NCBI GenBank assembly: GCA_946885845.1
Contig: CAMPHJ010000003.1
Location: 1 to 64,000 of the forward strand
Direction of reading: 5' to 3'
Length of the DNA stretch: 64,000 nt
Origin: an uncultured Sphingobium sp.
GTDB taxonomy: Bacteria > Pseudomonadota > Alphaproteobacteria > Sphingomonadales > Sphingomonadaceae
The notes under the pieces are model-generated. The model saw nothing but the letters and a program-made list of their open reading frames with translations, was not told the origin of the DNA and searched no databases. Made by a program: the position numbers and the translations under genes. Shown here in pieces: positions 1-10,084 of the stretch; the stretch's first letter is position 1; the number at the start of each line of letters is the position of its first letter.

Positions 1-418
1 GGAGCTTGGCCTTGTCGTAGATCAGCTCCTCACGGGTTTCGGTGGCGAACTCGAAATTCGGCCCCTCGACAATCGCATCCACCGGGCAGGCTTCCTGGCA
101 GAAGCCGCAATAGATGCACTTGGTCATGTCGATGTCGTAGCGTGTCGTGCGGCGGCTGCCATCGTCGCGCGGCTGCGCTTCGATGGTGATCGCCTGCGCC
201 GGGCAGACGGCTTCGCATAGCTTGCACGCGATGCAGCGTTCTTCCCCGTTGGGATAGCGGCGCAGCGCATGTTCCCCCCGGAACCGCGGCGAAATCGGGT
301 TCTTTTCATAGGGGTAGTTGATCGTGGCCTTGGCCTTGAAGAAATATTTCAAGGTCAGCGCGTGCGCCTTCACAAACTCCCACAGGGTGAAAGATTTGAC
401 ATAATAGCCGAGGCTCAT
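1..418 (-). CDS. nuoI: NADH-quinone oxidoreductase subunit I (3' part lies outside the window)
   Basis: This subunit carries the N6a and N6b [4Fe-4S] clusters that pass electrons through the peripheral arm of complex I towards quinone. The first 139 codons are present and the rest runs off the left edge. Two typical 8-iron ferredoxin motifs are visible, [12 protein letters not shown] and [12 protein letters not shown]. The start ATG overlaps the nuoH stop as ATGA, so translation is probably coupled. Gene order nuoH-nuoI is the standard one, and nuoJ onward is expected beyond the window. Confidence 0.97.
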   Translation of the reverse strand, partial: MSLGYYVKSFTLWEFVKAHALTLKYFFKAKATINYPYEKNPISPRFRGEHALRRYPNGEERCIACKLCEAVCPAQAITIEAQPRDDGSRRTTRYDIDMTKCIYCGFCQEACPVDAIVEGPNFEFATETREELIYDKAKL

Positions 419-1464
419 TGCACGCCTCCGTAGCGCGTAAACATCAGGAAACCCGAAACCAGGAAGACGAAGAAGAGCGAGACCGGCAGAAACACCTTCC
501 AACCCAGCCGCATCAGTTGGTCATAGCGGTAGCGGGGCACGGTCGCCTTTATCCAGGAAAAGACGAAGAAGAAGAACAGGATCTTGGCGAACAGCCAGAT
601 GATGCCCGGCACCCAATAAAGCGGCGCCCAGTCGAACGGCGGCAGGTAACCGCCCCAGAACAGGATGGCGTTCAGCGCGCACATCAGGAGGACGTTGGCA
701 TATTCGCCCAACCAGTAGAGCGCGAAAGCCATCGACGAATATTCGGTCTGATAGCCAGCAACCAGTTCGGATTCCGCTTCGGTCAGGTCGAAGGGCGCGC
801 GCGCCGTTTCCGCCAGGGCCGAAATCAGGAACATGATCGCCATCGGGAAGAGCAGCGGATTGAAACCGTTGCCGTTCAGAAAACCGTAATAGCCCTTTTG
901 GCTTTCCACGATGGCGGTCAGGTTGAAGCTGCCCGCCCACAGGACCACGGTGATGATGATGAAACCGATCGAGACTTCATAGCTGATCATCTGCGCGCTG
1001 GCGCGGATCGCGGAGTAGAAGGGATATTTGGAGTTGGACGCCCAACCCGCCAGCACGATGCCATAGACGCCCAGCGAACTGATCGCGAGGATGTAGAGCA
1101 GGCCGACATTGATGTCCGCCAGCACAACGCCCACGTCGAATGGCACCACCGCCCAGGCCATCAGCGCGACCGTAAAGGTGATAATCGGCGCGATGATGAA
1201 CAGCGTCTTGTTCGCGGCCGACGGAATGATCGTTTCCTGCAGGAACACCTTGAGCCCGTCCGCGAAGGACTGAAGCAGGCCGAAGGGACCGACGACATTG
1301 GGACCGCGGCGCAGCGCCATTGCGGCCCAGATCTTGCGGTCGGCATAGATGATCATCGCCACCGCCAGCATCAGCGGCAGGGCGATCAACAGGATGCCGA
1401 TGATCGTGGACAGCAGCCAGGCGCCATCGAATGGCATGCCCATATTTTGGAAGAAAGCGGTCAT
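415..1464 (-). CDS. nuoH: NADH-quinone oxidoreductase subunit H, membrane arm
   Basis: NuoH (ND1 family) sits where the peripheral and membrane arms of complex I meet and forms part of the quinone-binding chamber. The 349-residue length is normal. The protein is strongly hydrophobic with about eight or nine predicted helices. It contains the conserved family stretch [14 protein letters not shown] near residue 53 and the acidic loop segment [18 protein letters not shown] that lies near the quinone site. It starts at ATG 1464 and ends in a 4-nt ATGA overlap with nuoI. A pair of inverted repeats separates it from nuoG, but it is still expected to be in the nuo operon. Confidence 0.98.
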   Translation of the reverse strand: MTAFFQNMGMPFDGAWLLSTIIGILLIALPLMLAVAMIIYADRKIWAAMALRRGPNVVGPFGLLQSFADGLKVFLQETIIPSAANKTLFIIAPIITFTVALMAWAVVPFDVGVVLADINVGLLYILAISSLGVYGIVLAGWASNSKYPFYSAIRASAQMISYEVSIGFIIITVVLWAGSFNLTAIVESQKGYYGFLNGNGFNPLLFPMAIMFLISALAETARAPFDLTEAESELVAGYQTEYSSMAFALYWLGEYANVLLMCALNAILFWGGYLPPFDWAPLYWVPGIIWLFAKILFFFFVFSWIKATVPRYRYDQLMRLGWKVFLPVSLFFVFLVSGFLMFTRYGGVQ

Positions 1465-1482
1465 GCCACGGCTACCCCGAAA

Positions 1483-1559
1483 CCGTTCGGGCTGAGCTTG
1501 TCGAAGCCCACCCCTTCTTGAAGAGAAGCAAAGCCCTTCGACAAGCTCAGGGCGAACGG
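1483..1559. repeat. Intergenic inverted repeat inside the nuo operon
   Basis: Two arms of about 27 nt (1483-1509 and 1533-1559) are near-perfect inverted copies, about 25 of 27 identical. They share the core TTCGACAAGCTCAG and its complement and are separated by about 23 nt. The pair sits between the nuoG stop and the nuoH start. This core is familiar from intergenic repeats dispersed in sphingomonad genomes (recalled, not searched). The transcript could fold into a long hairpin that affects mRNA stability or processing between nuoG and nuoH. Confidence 0.85.
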
Positions 1560-1576
1560 AGCTTTGGTCACCGGCT

Positions 1577-3583
1577 TCATTCCGCCGCCTCCGCGAAGTT
1601 CACACCGTGTATCAACTCCGCCGAGCATTGCTGCATCGTCGGGCTGGCGCGGCAGATGGCGTTGGTGAGGTAGAAATCCTTGATCGGAGAACCGAACTCA
1701 CCGCTCGCGCCGGTCGGCAGCTTGGGGATCGACCAGGCGTAATTGGCCAGCCCCTCGACGCCTAGCGCCGGAACCGCCTTTGCCATTTCGGCGCGCAGTT
1801 GCTGGAAATTGTCGAAGGGCAGCGTCGCGCCCAGCACTTCGGAAAGCGCGCGCAGGATCGACCAGTCTTCGCGAGCGTCGCCCGGCGCGAACACGGCCTT
1901 TTCTCCGCGTTGAACCCGACCTTCCAGATTGACGTAGGTGCCCGCCTTTTCGGCATAGCTGGCACCCGGCAAGATCACGTCAGCGGCATGCGCGCCCTTG
2001 TCGCCATGGTGGCCGACATAGACCTTGAAGCTGTCCGGGAAGGCCGAATAATCGACCTCGTCCGCCCCCAGCGAGAAGAGCAGCTTTGGCTTGGCAGCAG
2101 CCACAGCCTTGACACCGCCATCGACGGCATAGCCCAACATCAGCCCGCCCATGCGCGCCGCCGCGAAGTGCAGCACGTTGTAGCCGTTCCAGCCGTCCTT
2201 GATGAGGCCCAGCGTTTCGACCAGCGCGAGCGTGTCGCCATGCGCGCCATCCTTGGCAAGCACGCCGCCACCCACGATCATCGCCGGACGAGCGGCCTTG
2301 CCGAAGGCTTCCACGACCGATTCCGGCAGATTGGCGAGCAAGGATGCTTCATTGCCGAGCCATTCGACCTTATAAGTCAGATCGAACTGCGGCCCGACCG
2401 CAAAGATCTTCGCGCCCTTCTTGATCGCCTTGCGGATGCGGGTGTTCACCAGCGGCGCTTCCCAGCGCAGGTTGGTGCCGACCAGCAGGATCACATCCGC
2501 TGTCTCAATACCGTTCAGCGTGGTGTTGAAATTCACCGCCGACAGGCTCGACACGTCATAGGCAAGGCCGGTCTGACGCCCTTCGAGCATGGTGCCGCCC
2601 AGCTTTTCGACCAGCAGCTTGCCCGCAAACATCGTTTCGCAATCGAGCAGGTCGCCCGCCAACGCAGCGACGGAACCGCCATGCTGGACGGCTGCGATGG
2701 CGGCAAAAGCTTCGTTCCAGGTCGCCGGAACCAGCTTGCCATCCTTGCGGACAAAAGGCTTGTCGAGCCGCTTGCGCACCAGACCATCGACATTGTGCCG
2801 GGCCTTGTCGCTCGCCCACTCTTCATTCACATCGTCATTGATACGCGGCACGGCGCGAAGCACCTGACGGCCACGGCTGTCGAGACGGATATTGGTTCCG
2901 ACCGCGTCCATGACGTCGATGGCGTGGGTCTTTTTCAGTTCCCAGGGACGCGCTTCGAACGCGTAGGGTTTCGACGTCAGCGCGCCGACGGGACACAGGT
3001 CGACCACATTGCCCGACAGCTCGCTTTTCGCGGCATGTTCGAGATAGGTGGTGATCTGCATATTTTCGCCGCGATAGATGGCGCCGATTTCCGGCACGCC
3101 CGCGACTTCCTCGGCAAAGCGCACGCAGCGTGTGCACTGGATGCAGCGGGTCATGACCGTCTTGACGATAGGACCCATATATTTTTCGGTGACGGCGCGC
3201 TTATTCTCGTCGTAGCGGCTGCTGCCCTTGCCATAGGCAACGGACTGATCCTGCAGGTCGCATTCACCGCCCTGGTCGCAGATCGGGCAGTCGAGCGGAT
3301 GGTTGATGAGGAGAAATTCCATCACCCCTTCCCGCGCCTTCTTCACCATTTCGGTCTGGGTGAAGATTTCCTGATTGTCGGCAGCCGGTAGCGCGCACGA
3401 AGCCTGTGGCTTGGGCGGTCCGGGCTTCACTTCGACCAGGCACATGCGGCAATTGCCCGCGATGCTCAGCCGCTCATGATAGCAGAAGCGCGGAATTTCC
3501 TTCCCCGCCATCTCGCAAGCCTGCAGGACAGTCGCGCCCGCCGGGACTTCGAGTTCTACGCCGTCTACTTTGACTTTAGGCAT
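1577..3583 (-). CDS. nuoG: NADH-quinone oxidoreductase subunit G
   Basis: NuoG is the large iron-sulfur subunit of the complex I N-module. The 668-residue protein begins with a 2Fe-2S domain (Cys at about residues 34, 45, 48 and 62), followed by the His/Cys-type cluster motif [19 protein letters not shown], the 4Fe-4S motif [10 protein letters not shown], and a molybdopterin-oxidoreductase-like domain. I chose ATG 3583 because GGAGG lies 8 nt upstream; the in-frame TTG at 3601 has no such support. The first 8 nt overlap the stop of the small membrane gene upstream. Length and domain order match the shorter alphaproteobacterial NuoG. Confidence 0.97.
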   Translation of the reverse strand: MPKVKVDGVELEVPAGATVLQACEMAGKEIPRFCYHERLSIAGNCRMCLVEVKPGPPKPQASCALPAADNQEIFTQTEMVKKAREGVMEFLLINHPLDCPICDQGGECDLQDQSVAYGKGSSRYDENKRAVTEKYMGPIVKTVMTRCIQCTRCVRFAEEVAGVPEIGAIYRGENMQITTYLEHAAKSELSGNVVDLCPVGALTSKPYAFEARPWELKKTHAIDVMDAVGTNIRLDSRGRQVLRAVPRINDDVNEEWASDKARHNVDGLVRKRLDKPFVRKDGKLVPATWNEAFAAIAAVQHGGSVAALAGDLLDCETMFAGKLLVEKLGGTMLEGRQTGLAYDVSSLSAVNFNTTLNGIETADVILLVGTNLRWEAPLVNTRIRKAIKKGAKIFAVGPQFDLTYKVEWLGNEASLLANLPESVVEAFGKAARPAMIVGGGVLAKDGAHGDTLALVETLGLIKDGWNGYNVLHFAAARMGGLMLGYAVDGGVKAVAAAKPKLLFSLGADEVDYSAFPDSFKVYVGHHGDKGAHAADVILPGASYAEKAGTYVNLEGRVQRGEKAVFAPGDAREDWSILRALSEVLGATLPFDNFQQLRAEMAKAVPALGVEGLANYAWSIPKLPTGASGEFGSPIKDFYLTNAICRASPTMQQCSAELIHGVNFAEAAE

Positions 3584-3905
3584 TCTGAGCCTCCGCGGCA
3601 ATTGAGCGGATTGTGCTATTTGCGAGGGTATTTCTTAGGGCGAGCGTTCTAAGATCAAATGCGTACTGCACCAGAGACCCAATAGAAAACAGGATGCCAC
3701 CAGCAACAAGTCCCGACATCAAACTCAGGGTCCAGTTGCCGGGGTTTTGGAGCGCCGCGAAAAATCCAGAGAGCGCCGCCAAACCGCCGAGAACTTTCAT
3801 AAAGCCCGCAGCATTACTAGCGGGCAGGATGAAGTCATCTGCAAGTTTCCGTAACTCCCGATTTGCGGCTTCTCTCTCGAGCGCTCTCTTTGTCTCGCCT
3901 ACCAT
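3576..3905 (-). CDS. Unknown small membrane protein inserted between nuoF and nuoG
   Basis: I do not recognise this 109-residue protein. It has a charged, helical first 30 residues, then two hydrophobic stretches (about residues 35-52 and 62-82) that look like membrane helices, and an Arg/Ala-rich C-terminus. It is tightly packed in the operon: the ATG at 3905 lies 3 nt after the nuoF stop, a GGAG sits in the end of nuoF, and its TAA overlaps the nuoG start by 8 nt (ATGCCTAA). That packing argues for real, coupled translation. Its base composition is visibly less GC-rich than nuoF or nuoG. NuoF and NuoG normally lie next to each other and are not membrane proteins, so the function is unclear; a later insertion into the operon is possible. 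Confidence 0.8.
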   Translation of the reverse strand: MVGETKRALEREAANRELRKLADDFILPASNAAGFMKVLGGLAALSGFFAALQNPGNWTLSLMSGLVAGGILFSIGSLVQYAFDLRTLALRNTLANSTIRSIAAEAQNA

Positions 3906-3908
3906 GAC

Positions 3909-5219
3909 TTACTCCGCCGCCTCCATTACAGGCGCGCCGCGCTCGTTGATCCGCCGCTCGATTTCAGGGCGGAAGTGCCGGATCAGGCCCTGGATCGGCC
4001 AGGCCGCCGCGTCGCCGAGCGCGCAGATGGTGTGGCCTTCGACCTGCTTCGTCACCTGCTGGAGCATGTCGATTTCGCCAATGTCCGCATCGCCGGAGCG
4101 CAGGCGTTCCATGACGCGCCACATCCAGCCGGTGCCTTCGCGGCAGGGCGTGCACTGGCCGCAGCTCTCATGCTTGTAGAAGTAAGAGAGACGGCTGATC
4201 GCGCGGACGATGTCGGTCGATTTGTCCATGACGATGACGGCGGCGGTGCCGAGGCCTGAGCCGACGCCTTTGAGGCCGTCAAAGTCCATCGGCGCGTCCA
4301 TGATCTGCGCCGCAGGGACGAGCGGGACCGACGAACCGCCGGGGATCACCGCCAGCAGATTGTCCCAGCCGCCGCGAATGCCACCGCAATGCCGGTCGAT
4401 CAGTTCCTTGAAGCTGATGCCCATCGATTCTTCGACGACGCATGGCTTGTTCACATGACCGCTGATCTGGAACAGCTTCGTGCCCTTGTTCCCTTCGCGG
4501 CCGAAGCTGGAGAACCATTCGGACCCGCGCCGCAGGATCGTCGGGGCGACTGCGATGGATTCCACATTGTTGACCGTGGTCGGGCAGCCATAGAGGCCCG
4601 CGCCTGCCGGGAAAGGCGGCTTCAGGCGGGGCTGGCCCTTCTTGCCCTCCAGGCTTTCGATCTGGGCGGTTTCTTCGCCGCAGATATAAGCGCCAGCGCC
4701 GCGATGGACGAAGACGTCGAAATCATAACCGGAGCCGCATGCGTTCTTGCCCAGGAAGCCCTTTTCATAGGCCTGCTCGACGGCGGCGAAAAGGACCTTG
4801 GCCTCATAGATGAATTCGCCGCGAATATAGATGTAGGCGGCGCGCGCCCGCATCGCGAAACCGGCAATCAGCGCGCCTTCGATCAGCTTGTGCGGATCGT
4901 GGCGGATGATTTCGCGGTCCTTGCACGAACCGGGTTCGGACTCGTCCGCATTGATAACCAGGAAGCTCGGACGGCCATCCTTGCTTTCCTTGGGCATGAA
5001 GCTCCACTTCATGCCGGTCGGGAAGCCAGCGCCGCCACGGCCACGCAGGCCGGACGCCTTGATGCGATCGATGATCTCGTCCTGGCCGATCTCCAGCAGC
5101 GCCTTGGTATTGTCCCAATCGCCGCGCTTGCATGCAGCGTCTATGCCCCAGTCCTGGAAGCCATAGACGTTGGTGAAGATCCGGTCCTTGTCGGCAAGGG
5201 GTGCGATGACGTCGCTCAT
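3909..5219 (-). CDS. nuoF: NADH-quinone oxidoreductase subunit F (NADH/FMN-binding)
   Basis: NuoF oxidises NADH through FMN and the N3 [4Fe-4S] cluster in the soluble N-module of complex I. The 436 residues match the family length. Visible motifs are the glycine-rich [13 protein letters not shown] nucleotide/FMN segment, [10 protein letters not shown], and the cluster ligands in [15 protein letters not shown] with a later Cys in TICALGD. The start is ATG 5219. A repeat-containing gap of about 110 nt separates it from nuoE upstream. Confidence 0.98.
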   Translation of the reverse strand: MSDVIAPLADKDRIFTNVYGFQDWGIDAACKRGDWDNTKALLEIGQDEIIDRIKASGLRGRGGAGFPTGMKWSFMPKESKDGRPSFLVINADESEPGSCKDREIIRHDPHKLIEGALIAGFAMRARAAYIYIRGEFIYEAKVLFAAVEQAYEKGFLGKNACGSGYDFDVFVHRGAGAYICGEETAQIESLEGKKGQPRLKPPFPAGAGLYGCPTTVNNVESIAVAPTILRRGSEWFSSFGREGNKGTKLFQISGHVNKPCVVEESMGISFKELIDRHCGGIRGGWDNLLAVIPGGSSVPLVPAAQIMDAPMDFDGLKGVGSGLGTAAVIVMDKSTDIVRAISRLSYFYKHESCGQCTPCREGTGWMWRVMERLRSGDADIGEIDMLQQVTKQVEGHTICALGDAAAWPIQGLIRHFRPEIERRINERGAPVMEAAE

Positions 5220-5238
5220 GCGCGGCCTCCAGCATTCG

Positions 5239-5313
5239 TCATGCCAGCGAAAGTTGGCATCTCAGGCGTGCGCGCGCTGAGGATGGAGACCCCAGCCTGC
5301 GCTGGGGTGACGG
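5239..5313. repeat. Intergenic repeat pair between nuoE and nuoF
   Basis: Two short palindromic units lie here: one around 5239-5265 with GCCAGCGAAAGTTGGC, and one at 5286-5313 with CCCCAGCCTGCGCTGGGG followed by TGACGG. They point in opposite directions and resemble the units at 20879-20959 (GCCAGCTTCCGCTGGC followed by GTGACGAC). This suggests one dispersed REP-like family. Each unit can form a hairpin in the nuo transcript. Confidence 0.75.
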
Positions 5314-5328
5314 AATAGGGATAAGCCA

Positions 5329-5997
5329 TTACGCCCACTTCCCCCGATAATCATGATTTTCGCCGACCATCTCCTTGAGCGTGGTCGGGCCGCCTTCGGG
5401 GCAGCTGGTCTGACGGTCAATCTGCGGCCCGATCTTGGGCTGCTTTCCAGCGGCGAGATCGTCGAGGATGGCGCTCATGCTGTCATAGGTCAGGTCTTCG
5501 AAATTATCGTCGTTGATCTGGACCATCGGCGCGTTGGCGCAGGCGCCCAGACATTCGACTTCGCTCAGCGTGAACAGGCCGTCGGGGGTCGTGCCGCCCT
5601 TTACCAGACCCTTGTTCTTGCAGGCTGAAAACACATCGTCCGACCCGCGCAACATGCAGGGCGTCGTGCCGCAAACCTGCACATGATAGCGGCCCACCGG
5701 CGCGAGGTTATACATGGTGTAGAAGGTCGCGACCTCGTAAACCCGCATATAGGGCATATCGAGCTGATCGGCGATATACTCCATCACCGGCACCGGCAGC
5801 CAGCCATTGGTCTGCGTTTCCGCCCCCACCTGGCGCTGGGCAAGGTCGAGCAGCGGCATCACCGCCGACTGCTGACGCCCGGCGGGGTAGCGGGCGATCA
5901 CCTTCTTCGCTTGCTCGGCATTTTCGGCGGTCCAGGCGAACGCGCCCCAGCGCGCGCGCGTTTCCGCTTCGTCAGGGATATGAACTGCGTCAGCCAT
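5329..5997 (-). CDS. nuoE: NADH-quinone oxidoreductase subunit E
   Basis: NuoE is the 24-kDa thioredoxin-fold subunit that holds the N1a [2Fe-2S] cluster beside NuoF. Two of the ligands are in VCGTTPCMLRG and two in ECLGACANAPMVQIND. The protein has 222 residues; compared with short homologues it has a C-terminal extension of about 50 residues rich in Gly, Pro and Lys. The start ATG 5997 overlaps the nuoD stop by one base (TAATG), which indicates translational coupling. Confidence 0.97.
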   Translation of the reverse strand: MADAVHIPDEAETRARWGAFAWTAENAEQAKKVIARYPAGRQQSAVMPLLDLAQRQVGAETQTNGWLPVPVMEYIADQLDMPYMRVYEVATFYTMYNLAPVGRYHVQVCGTTPCMLRGSDDVFSACKNKGLVKGGTTPDGLFTLSEVECLGACANAPMVQINDDNFEDLTYDSMSAILDDLAAGKQPKIGPQIDRQTSCPEGGPTTLKEMVGENHDYRGKWA

Positions 5998-7232
5998 TAG
6001 CGGTCACATTCTCCGAACACGATGTCCATCGCGCCAAGGACGGCGGTGGTGTCGGCCAGCATGTGGCCCTTCATCATGAAATCCATTGCCTGCAGGTGCG
6101 AGAAGGCGGTCGGGCGGATTTTGCAGCGATAGGGTTTATTGCTGCCGTCCGCGACCAGATAGACGCCGAACTCGCCTTTGGGGCTTTCGGTCGCCACATA
6201 GACTTCGCCTGCGGGCACGTGGAAGCCTTCGGTATAAAGTTTGAAGTGGTGGATCAGCGCTTCCATCGAACGCTTCATTTCCCCGCGCTTGGGCGGCACC
6301 ACCTTGCGGTCGAAGCTGGCGACCGGTCCTTCGGGCATCTGTTGCAGGCACTGCTTCATGATGCGGGCGGACTGGCGCACTTCTTCGACGCGGACCATGA
6401 AGCGGTCATAGCAGTCGAAGTTCGTGCCGACCGGAACGTCAAATTCCATGCGGTCATAGACGTCATAAGGCTGCGACTTGCGAATATCCCAGGGGATGCC
6501 GGACCCACGGATCATTGGACCCGAAAAGCCCCATTTCAGCGCATCTTCCTTCGAAACCACGGCGATGTCGACGTTGCGCTGTTTGAAAATGCGATTGTCG
6601 GCGACAAGGCTGATCGCGTCTTCGAACAGGCGCGGCAGGCGCGTGTCGAGCCAGTCGGCGATATCTGTCAGCAGCTTGAGCGGCACGTCCTGATGGACGC
6701 CGCCGGGACGGAACCATGCCGCATGCATGCGCGCGCCCGAAGCCCGCTCATAGAAATTCATGCAGTCTTCGCGAATTTCGAACAGCCACAGGTTGGGCGT
6801 CATGGCACCAACGTCCATGACATGGCTGCCAAGGTTCAGCATATGATTGCTGATGCGGGTCAGTTCGGCAAAAAACACGCGCAGATATTGCGCGCGGATC
6901 GGCACTTCCAGATTCAGCAGCTTTTCGATCGCCAGCACATAGCTGTGCTCCATGCTGAGCGGCGAGCAATAGTCGAGCCGGTCGAAATAGGGCAGCGCCT
7001 GAAGGTAGGTCTTGTGCTCGATCAGCTTTTCGGTGCCGCGATGCAGCAGCCCGACATGCGGGTCGCAGCGTTCGACGATTTCGCCGTCCAGTTCCATGAC
7101 AAGGCGCAGAACGCCGTGCGCCGCCGGGTGCTGAGGCCCGAAGTTGATCGTGTAATTCTGAATCTCGGTGTCGCCCAGCGTGGGATCGTCCACGCTGGTC
7201 TTGTGCTCAAGTTCGTCGAGATAGGTGGACAT
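5997..7232 (-). CDS. nuoD: NADH-quinone oxidoreductase subunit D
   Basis: NuoD (49-kDa subunit) forms most of the quinone-reduction site of complex I together with NuoB. The 411-residue protein has the family hallmarks [16 protein letters not shown] near the N-terminus and [14 protein letters not shown], and it ends in the usual FGECDR. Its ATG overlaps the nuoC stop by one base (TGATG), and its own stop overlaps the nuoE start. Confidence 0.98.
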   Translation of the reverse strand: MSTYLDELEHKTSVDDPTLGDTEIQNYTINFGPQHPAAHGVLRLVMELDGEIVERCDPHVGLLHRGTEKLIEHKTYLQALPYFDRLDYCSPLSMEHSYVLAIEKLLNLEVPIRAQYLRVFFAELTRISNHMLNLGSHVMDVGAMTPNLWLFEIREDCMNFYERASGARMHAAWFRPGGVHQDVPLKLLTDIADWLDTRLPRLFEDAISLVADNRIFKQRNVDIAVVSKEDALKWGFSGPMIRGSGIPWDIRKSQPYDVYDRMEFDVPVGTNFDCYDRFMVRVEEVRQSARIMKQCLQQMPEGPVASFDRKVVPPKRGEMKRSMEALIHHFKLYTEGFHVPAGEVYVATESPKGEFGVYLVADGSNKPYRCKIRPTAFSHLQAMDFMMKGHMLADTTAVLGAMDIVFGECDR

Positions 7233-8068
7233 CAGGCTTTGTCCTCGGGCTTGGCGGCACCTTTGCCTTCGTCAGTATGCTGTTCGGGCTTGACCGGGGC
7301 GTTGGGCGACTTTTCCGCGCCCTTGCTGTTGGCCGGTTCGCCTGCGCCCGTGTCTTCGGACTTTTCTGTCACCTTGGGCGTCGCGCCGGCAGGCTGACCC
7401 TTGGGCGCAGCGGACGGCGGCGGGGGCGCCGGGGCGGGAGACGGCGCGCCGGGAGCCTGGGGCGCCTTTTCATCGCCGGGCAGCACATATTGCGCGCCTT
7501 CCCACGGACTCATGAAGTCGAAGCTGCGGAAATCCTGCGCCAAGCGAACGGGCTTGTAGACCACGCGCTTGTCTTCTTCGCTGTACCACATTTCGACATA
7601 GCCGGTCAGCGGGAAGTCCTTGCGCTGCGGATGCCCCTTGAACCCATAGTCCGTCAGGATGCGGCGCAGGTCCTGGTTGCCCGCGAAGATCACGCCGTAC
7701 ATGTCGAACACTTCGCGTTCCAGCCAGCCAGCGACCGGCCAGATGTGCGTGACGGTGGGAACCGGCGTATCTTCGTCGGTCGACACCTTCACCCGGACGC
7801 GGTGGTTCCGCGTGAGGGACAGCAGGTGATAGCAGACCTCAAAGCGTTCGGGCCGGTCGGGATAATCGACACCCGCAATCTCCATCAACTGCTGATAATG
7901 CGCCTGATCGCGCAGCAGCAGCAAGGCGTCGGCCAGCTGTTCGCGGACGACCGTGAAGCTCAGTTCGTCGGCATGATCGACGGTTTCGATCAGCATGGGA
8001 CCCAGAATGGCGGCGATTTCTTCCGCCAGGCCGGGGGCCGTTACGATCTTCGGTGCAGAATGACCCAT
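7232..8068 (-). CDS. nuoC: NADH-quinone oxidoreductase subunit C with a long Pro/Ala/Lys tail
   Basis: NuoC (30-kDa subunit) is a peripheral-arm scaffold. Residues 1 to about 200 are a normal NuoC, including the signature ERE(V)[11 protein letters not shown]. The last 75-80 residues are a low-complexity tail rich in Pro, Ala, Lys and Glu that the core fold does not need. I chose ATG 8068, which lies directly after the nuoB stop (TGATATG); an in-frame TTG at 8080 would overlap nuoB. The product is 278 residues, longer than a bare NuoC of about 200. Confidence 0.96.
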   Translation of the reverse strand: MGHSAPKIVTAPGLAEEIAAILGPMLIETVDHADELSFTVVREQLADALLLLRDQAHYQQLMEIAGVDYPDRPERFEVCYHLLSLTRNHRVRVKVSTDEDTPVPTVTHIWPVAGWLEREVFDMYGVIFAGNQDLRRILTDYGFKGHPQRKDFPLTGYVEMWYSEEDKRVVYKPVRLAQDFRSFDFMSPWEGAQYVLPGDEKAPQAPGAPSPAPAPPPPSAAPKGQPAGATPKVTEKSEDTGAGEPANSKGAEKSPNAPVKPEQHTDEGKGAAKPEDKA

Positions 8069-8069
8069 A

Positions 8070-8624
8070 TCAGCGCTCAATCGTCCCGATCCGGCGGATT
8101 TTCCGCTGCAATTGCATCACGCCATACAGCAATGCTTCGGCGGTCGGCGGACAGCCGGGCACATAGATATCGACCGGCACGATCCGGTCACAGCCGCGCA
8201 CGACCGAATAGCTGTAATGATAATAGCCGCCGCCATTGGCGCAGGAGCCCATGGAGATGACATATTTCGGTTCCGACATCTGGTCGTAGACCTTGCGGAG
8301 CGCAGGCGCCATCTTGTTGCAGAGCGTGCCAGCGACGATCATCACGTCCGACTGGCGCGGAGAAGCTCGTGGCGCGGCGCCGAAGCGTTCCATGTCGTAA
8401 CGCGGCATGTTCGCGTGGATCATCTCCACAGCGCAGCAGGCGAGACCAAAGGTCATCCACCAGAGCGAGCCTGTGCGCGCCCACTGGAACAGTTCCTCAG
8501 TCGATGTGACCAGGAAACCCTTGTCACTGACTTCGCCGTTCAGCGCGTTGAAGAAATTCTGGTCGGGCTGCGTTCCCACCGGCGGCAGGGTGCCGGGGAT
8601 GGGACGGTCAAGTTCTACTCCCAA
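8070..8624 (-). CDS. nuoB: NADH-quinone oxidoreductase subunit B
   Basis: NuoB holds the terminal N2 [4Fe-4S] cluster that reduces quinone. The cysteine ligands are visible in [10 protein letters not shown] (adjacent Cys pair), [16 protein letters not shown] and [16 protein letters not shown] placed the start at TTG 8624 because AAGGGAG lies about 7 nt upstream and the resulting MGVELDRP is a plausible N-terminus. GTG 8645 is an alternative with a longer overlap into nuoA. With the chosen start it is 184 residues and overlaps nuoA by 10 nt. Confidence 0.95.
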   Translation of the reverse strand: MGVELDRPIPGTLPPVGTQPDQNFFNALNGEVSDKGFLVTSTEELFQWARTGSLWWMTFGLACCAVEMIHANMPRYDMERFGAAPRASPRQSDVMIVAGTLCNKMAPALRKVYDQMSEPKYVISMGSCANGGGYYHYSYSVVRGCDRIVPVDIYVPGCPPTAEALLYGVMQLQRKIRRIGTIER

Positions 8625-8989
8625 TCGAGGGCTCCCTTCTTCCACGCATAGACGAGGCCAAGCACCAGTTCCGCTATGAAGATCATCATGGTCGCCCAGC
8701 CCGCCCAGCCGATCTGGTCAAGGCTGACCGCCCAGGGGAAGAGGAACGCCGCCTCCAGATCGAAGATGATGAACAGGATCGCGACGAGATAGAAGCGCAC
8801 GTCGAACTGGCTGCGCGGCTCTTCAAAGGCCGGGAAACCGCATTCATATTCGCTGAGCTTGGCCGGATCAGGCTTGTGCGCGCCCGTCAGGCGACCAACC
8901 AGCATCGGCAGGAACACGAATGCACCCGAAAGCAGCAAGGCGATCCCGAGGAAAATCAGGATCGGCAGATATTGGGCTAGATCGACCAA
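8615..8989 (-). CDS. nuoA: NADH-quinone oxidoreductase subunit A
   Basis: NuoA is a small membrane subunit (ND3 family) near the quinone site. The 124-residue product has three hydrophobic helices and the family motif [20 protein letters not shown]. The reading frame stays open far upstream, but TTG 8989 is preceded at 5 nt by AGGGGA and gives [11 protein letters not shown], a normal NuoA N-terminus. This is the first gene of the nuo operon, so the operon promoter should lie between 8990 and about 9110. Confidence 0.94.
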   Translation of the reverse strand: MVDLAQYLPILIFLGIALLLSGAFVFLPMLVGRLTGAHKPDPAKLSEYECGFPAFEEPRSQFDVRFYLVAILFIIFDLEAAFLFPWAVSLDQIGWAGWATMMIFIAELVLGLVYAWKKGALDWE

Positions 8990-9113
8990 CGAAATCCCCT
9001 GGGCGAGATGGCTATGGGCGCGCTTTAGGCCTGCCGCATAAGCGAAGCAAGGCCCGGAAGCATGAGAATGATTCGCAAAACTTTGCTTCTTGAACGCAGC
9101 AACAATTTGGAGA

Positions 9114-9929
9114 TCAGCGCAGCGCTCCAGCCACAAGTTTGTGCAATTTGCTATGGATGGCGTCATTGCCAGCGATCACTTCGCGGCGTTCGATCGGCTG
9201 GTCCCCGCCCCTGAAATCCGTGGCAAAGCCGCCCGCTTCGCGCACCAGCAACAGCCCGGCGGCGACATCCCAGGGCGCAAGCCCGCTTTCCCAGAACCCG
9301 TCATAACGGCCCGACGCCACATGGGCGAGGTCGAGCGACGCCGCACCGAACCGCCGGATGCCCGCCACCGAAGGCGCGACCGCGCCGAAGATACGGGTCC
9401 ACTGCGCGAAATCGCCATGCCCCATGAACGGGATGCCAGTCGCGATGAGGCAGTCGCCCAGGTCCCGGCGAGCCGACACGCGCAGCCGCTGGTCGTGACG
9501 CCACGCGCCCCGGTTCTTTTCCGCCCAATAGCTTTCATCGGTGAACGGCTGATAGATCAGGCCGGTCGTGACCTCCCGCTTTTGGGCGCCGTGTAGCGGT
9601 TCTTCCACCGCGATGGAGATCGCGAAATGCGGAATGCCGTGCAGGAAGTTGCTGGTGCCATCGAGCGGGTCGATGATCCAGCGCGGCTTGTTGGGATCGC
9701 CTTCGATCACGCCACCTTCTTCCAACAGGAAGCCCCAGTCCGGCCGCGCCTTCTGCAATTCTTCGACCAGGGTCCGTTCCGCCTGCTGGTCGGCCTTGGA
9801 CACGAAATCCGCCGGTCCCTTGCGAGACACTTGCAGATGTTCGACTTCGCCAAAGTCGCGGCGCAGTTTCGAGCCAGCCTTGCGGGCTGCGCGCTCCATG
9901 ACGGTGAGAAGGCCGGAATGGGATACCAT
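9114..9929 (-). CDS. suhB: Inositol monophosphatase family protein (SuhB-like)
   Basis: The protein is a Mg2+-dependent phosphatase of the IMPase/FBPase superfamily. The metal and substrate motifs are clear: the Glu pair in [22 protein letters not shown] (the DPxDGT motif) near residue 85, and [15 protein letters not shown] (the WD motif) near residue 210. The 271-residue length is typical. In bacteria this family acts on inositol-1-phosphate or related sugar phosphates, and SuhB also has a role in rRNA transcription in E. coli; the exact substrate here cannot be read from sequence. It lies just upstream of nuoA on the same strand. Confidence 0.93.
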   Translation of the reverse strand: MVSHSGLLTVMERAARKAGSKLRRDFGEVEHLQVSRKGPADFVSKADQQAERTLVEELQKARPDWGFLLEEGGVIEGDPNKPRWIIDPLDGTSNFLHGIPHFAISIAVEEPLHGAQKREVTTGLIYQPFTDESYWAEKNRGAWRHDQRLRVSARRDLGDCLIATGIPFMGHGDFAQWTRIFGAVAPSVAGIRRFGAASLDLAHVASGRYDGFWESGLAPWDVAAGLLLVREAGGFATDFRGGDQPIERREVIAGNDAIHSKLHKLVAGALR

Positions 9930-9942
9930 TTACTCTATCTCC

Positions 9943-10070
9943 CCCCTCCCGCAGGCGGGAGGGGCCGGGGGTGGCACGATTGCGCAGCAATCGCTTGTAA
10001 TGCTTTGGAACAGGCCGAAGGCTCGCTGACGCTCGCGCCCACCCCTAACCCCTCCCACCTGCGGGAGGGG
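9943..10070. repeat. Inverted pair of GC-rich REP-like units between suhB and efp
   Basis: At 9943-9974 a unit CCTCCCGCAGGCGGGAGG is followed by GGCCGGGGGTGG. At 10038-10070 the same unit appears in inverse orientation (CCCACCCCTAACCCCTCCCA then CCTGCGGGAGGGG). Each unit is palindromic and the two face each other across about 60 nt. The arrangement resembles dispersed intergenic repeats, and the right unit may also help stop efp transcription. Confidence 0.8.
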
Positions 10071-10084
10071 AACTTATTAACAGG

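Noticed and set aside
418..3391. Very long open frames on the plus strand opposite nuoH and nuoG (367 and 530 codons)
   Set aside because: They mirror the codon structure of the real genes in high-GC DNA, have Arg/His/Gln-rich translations with no domain pattern, and lack ribosome sites.
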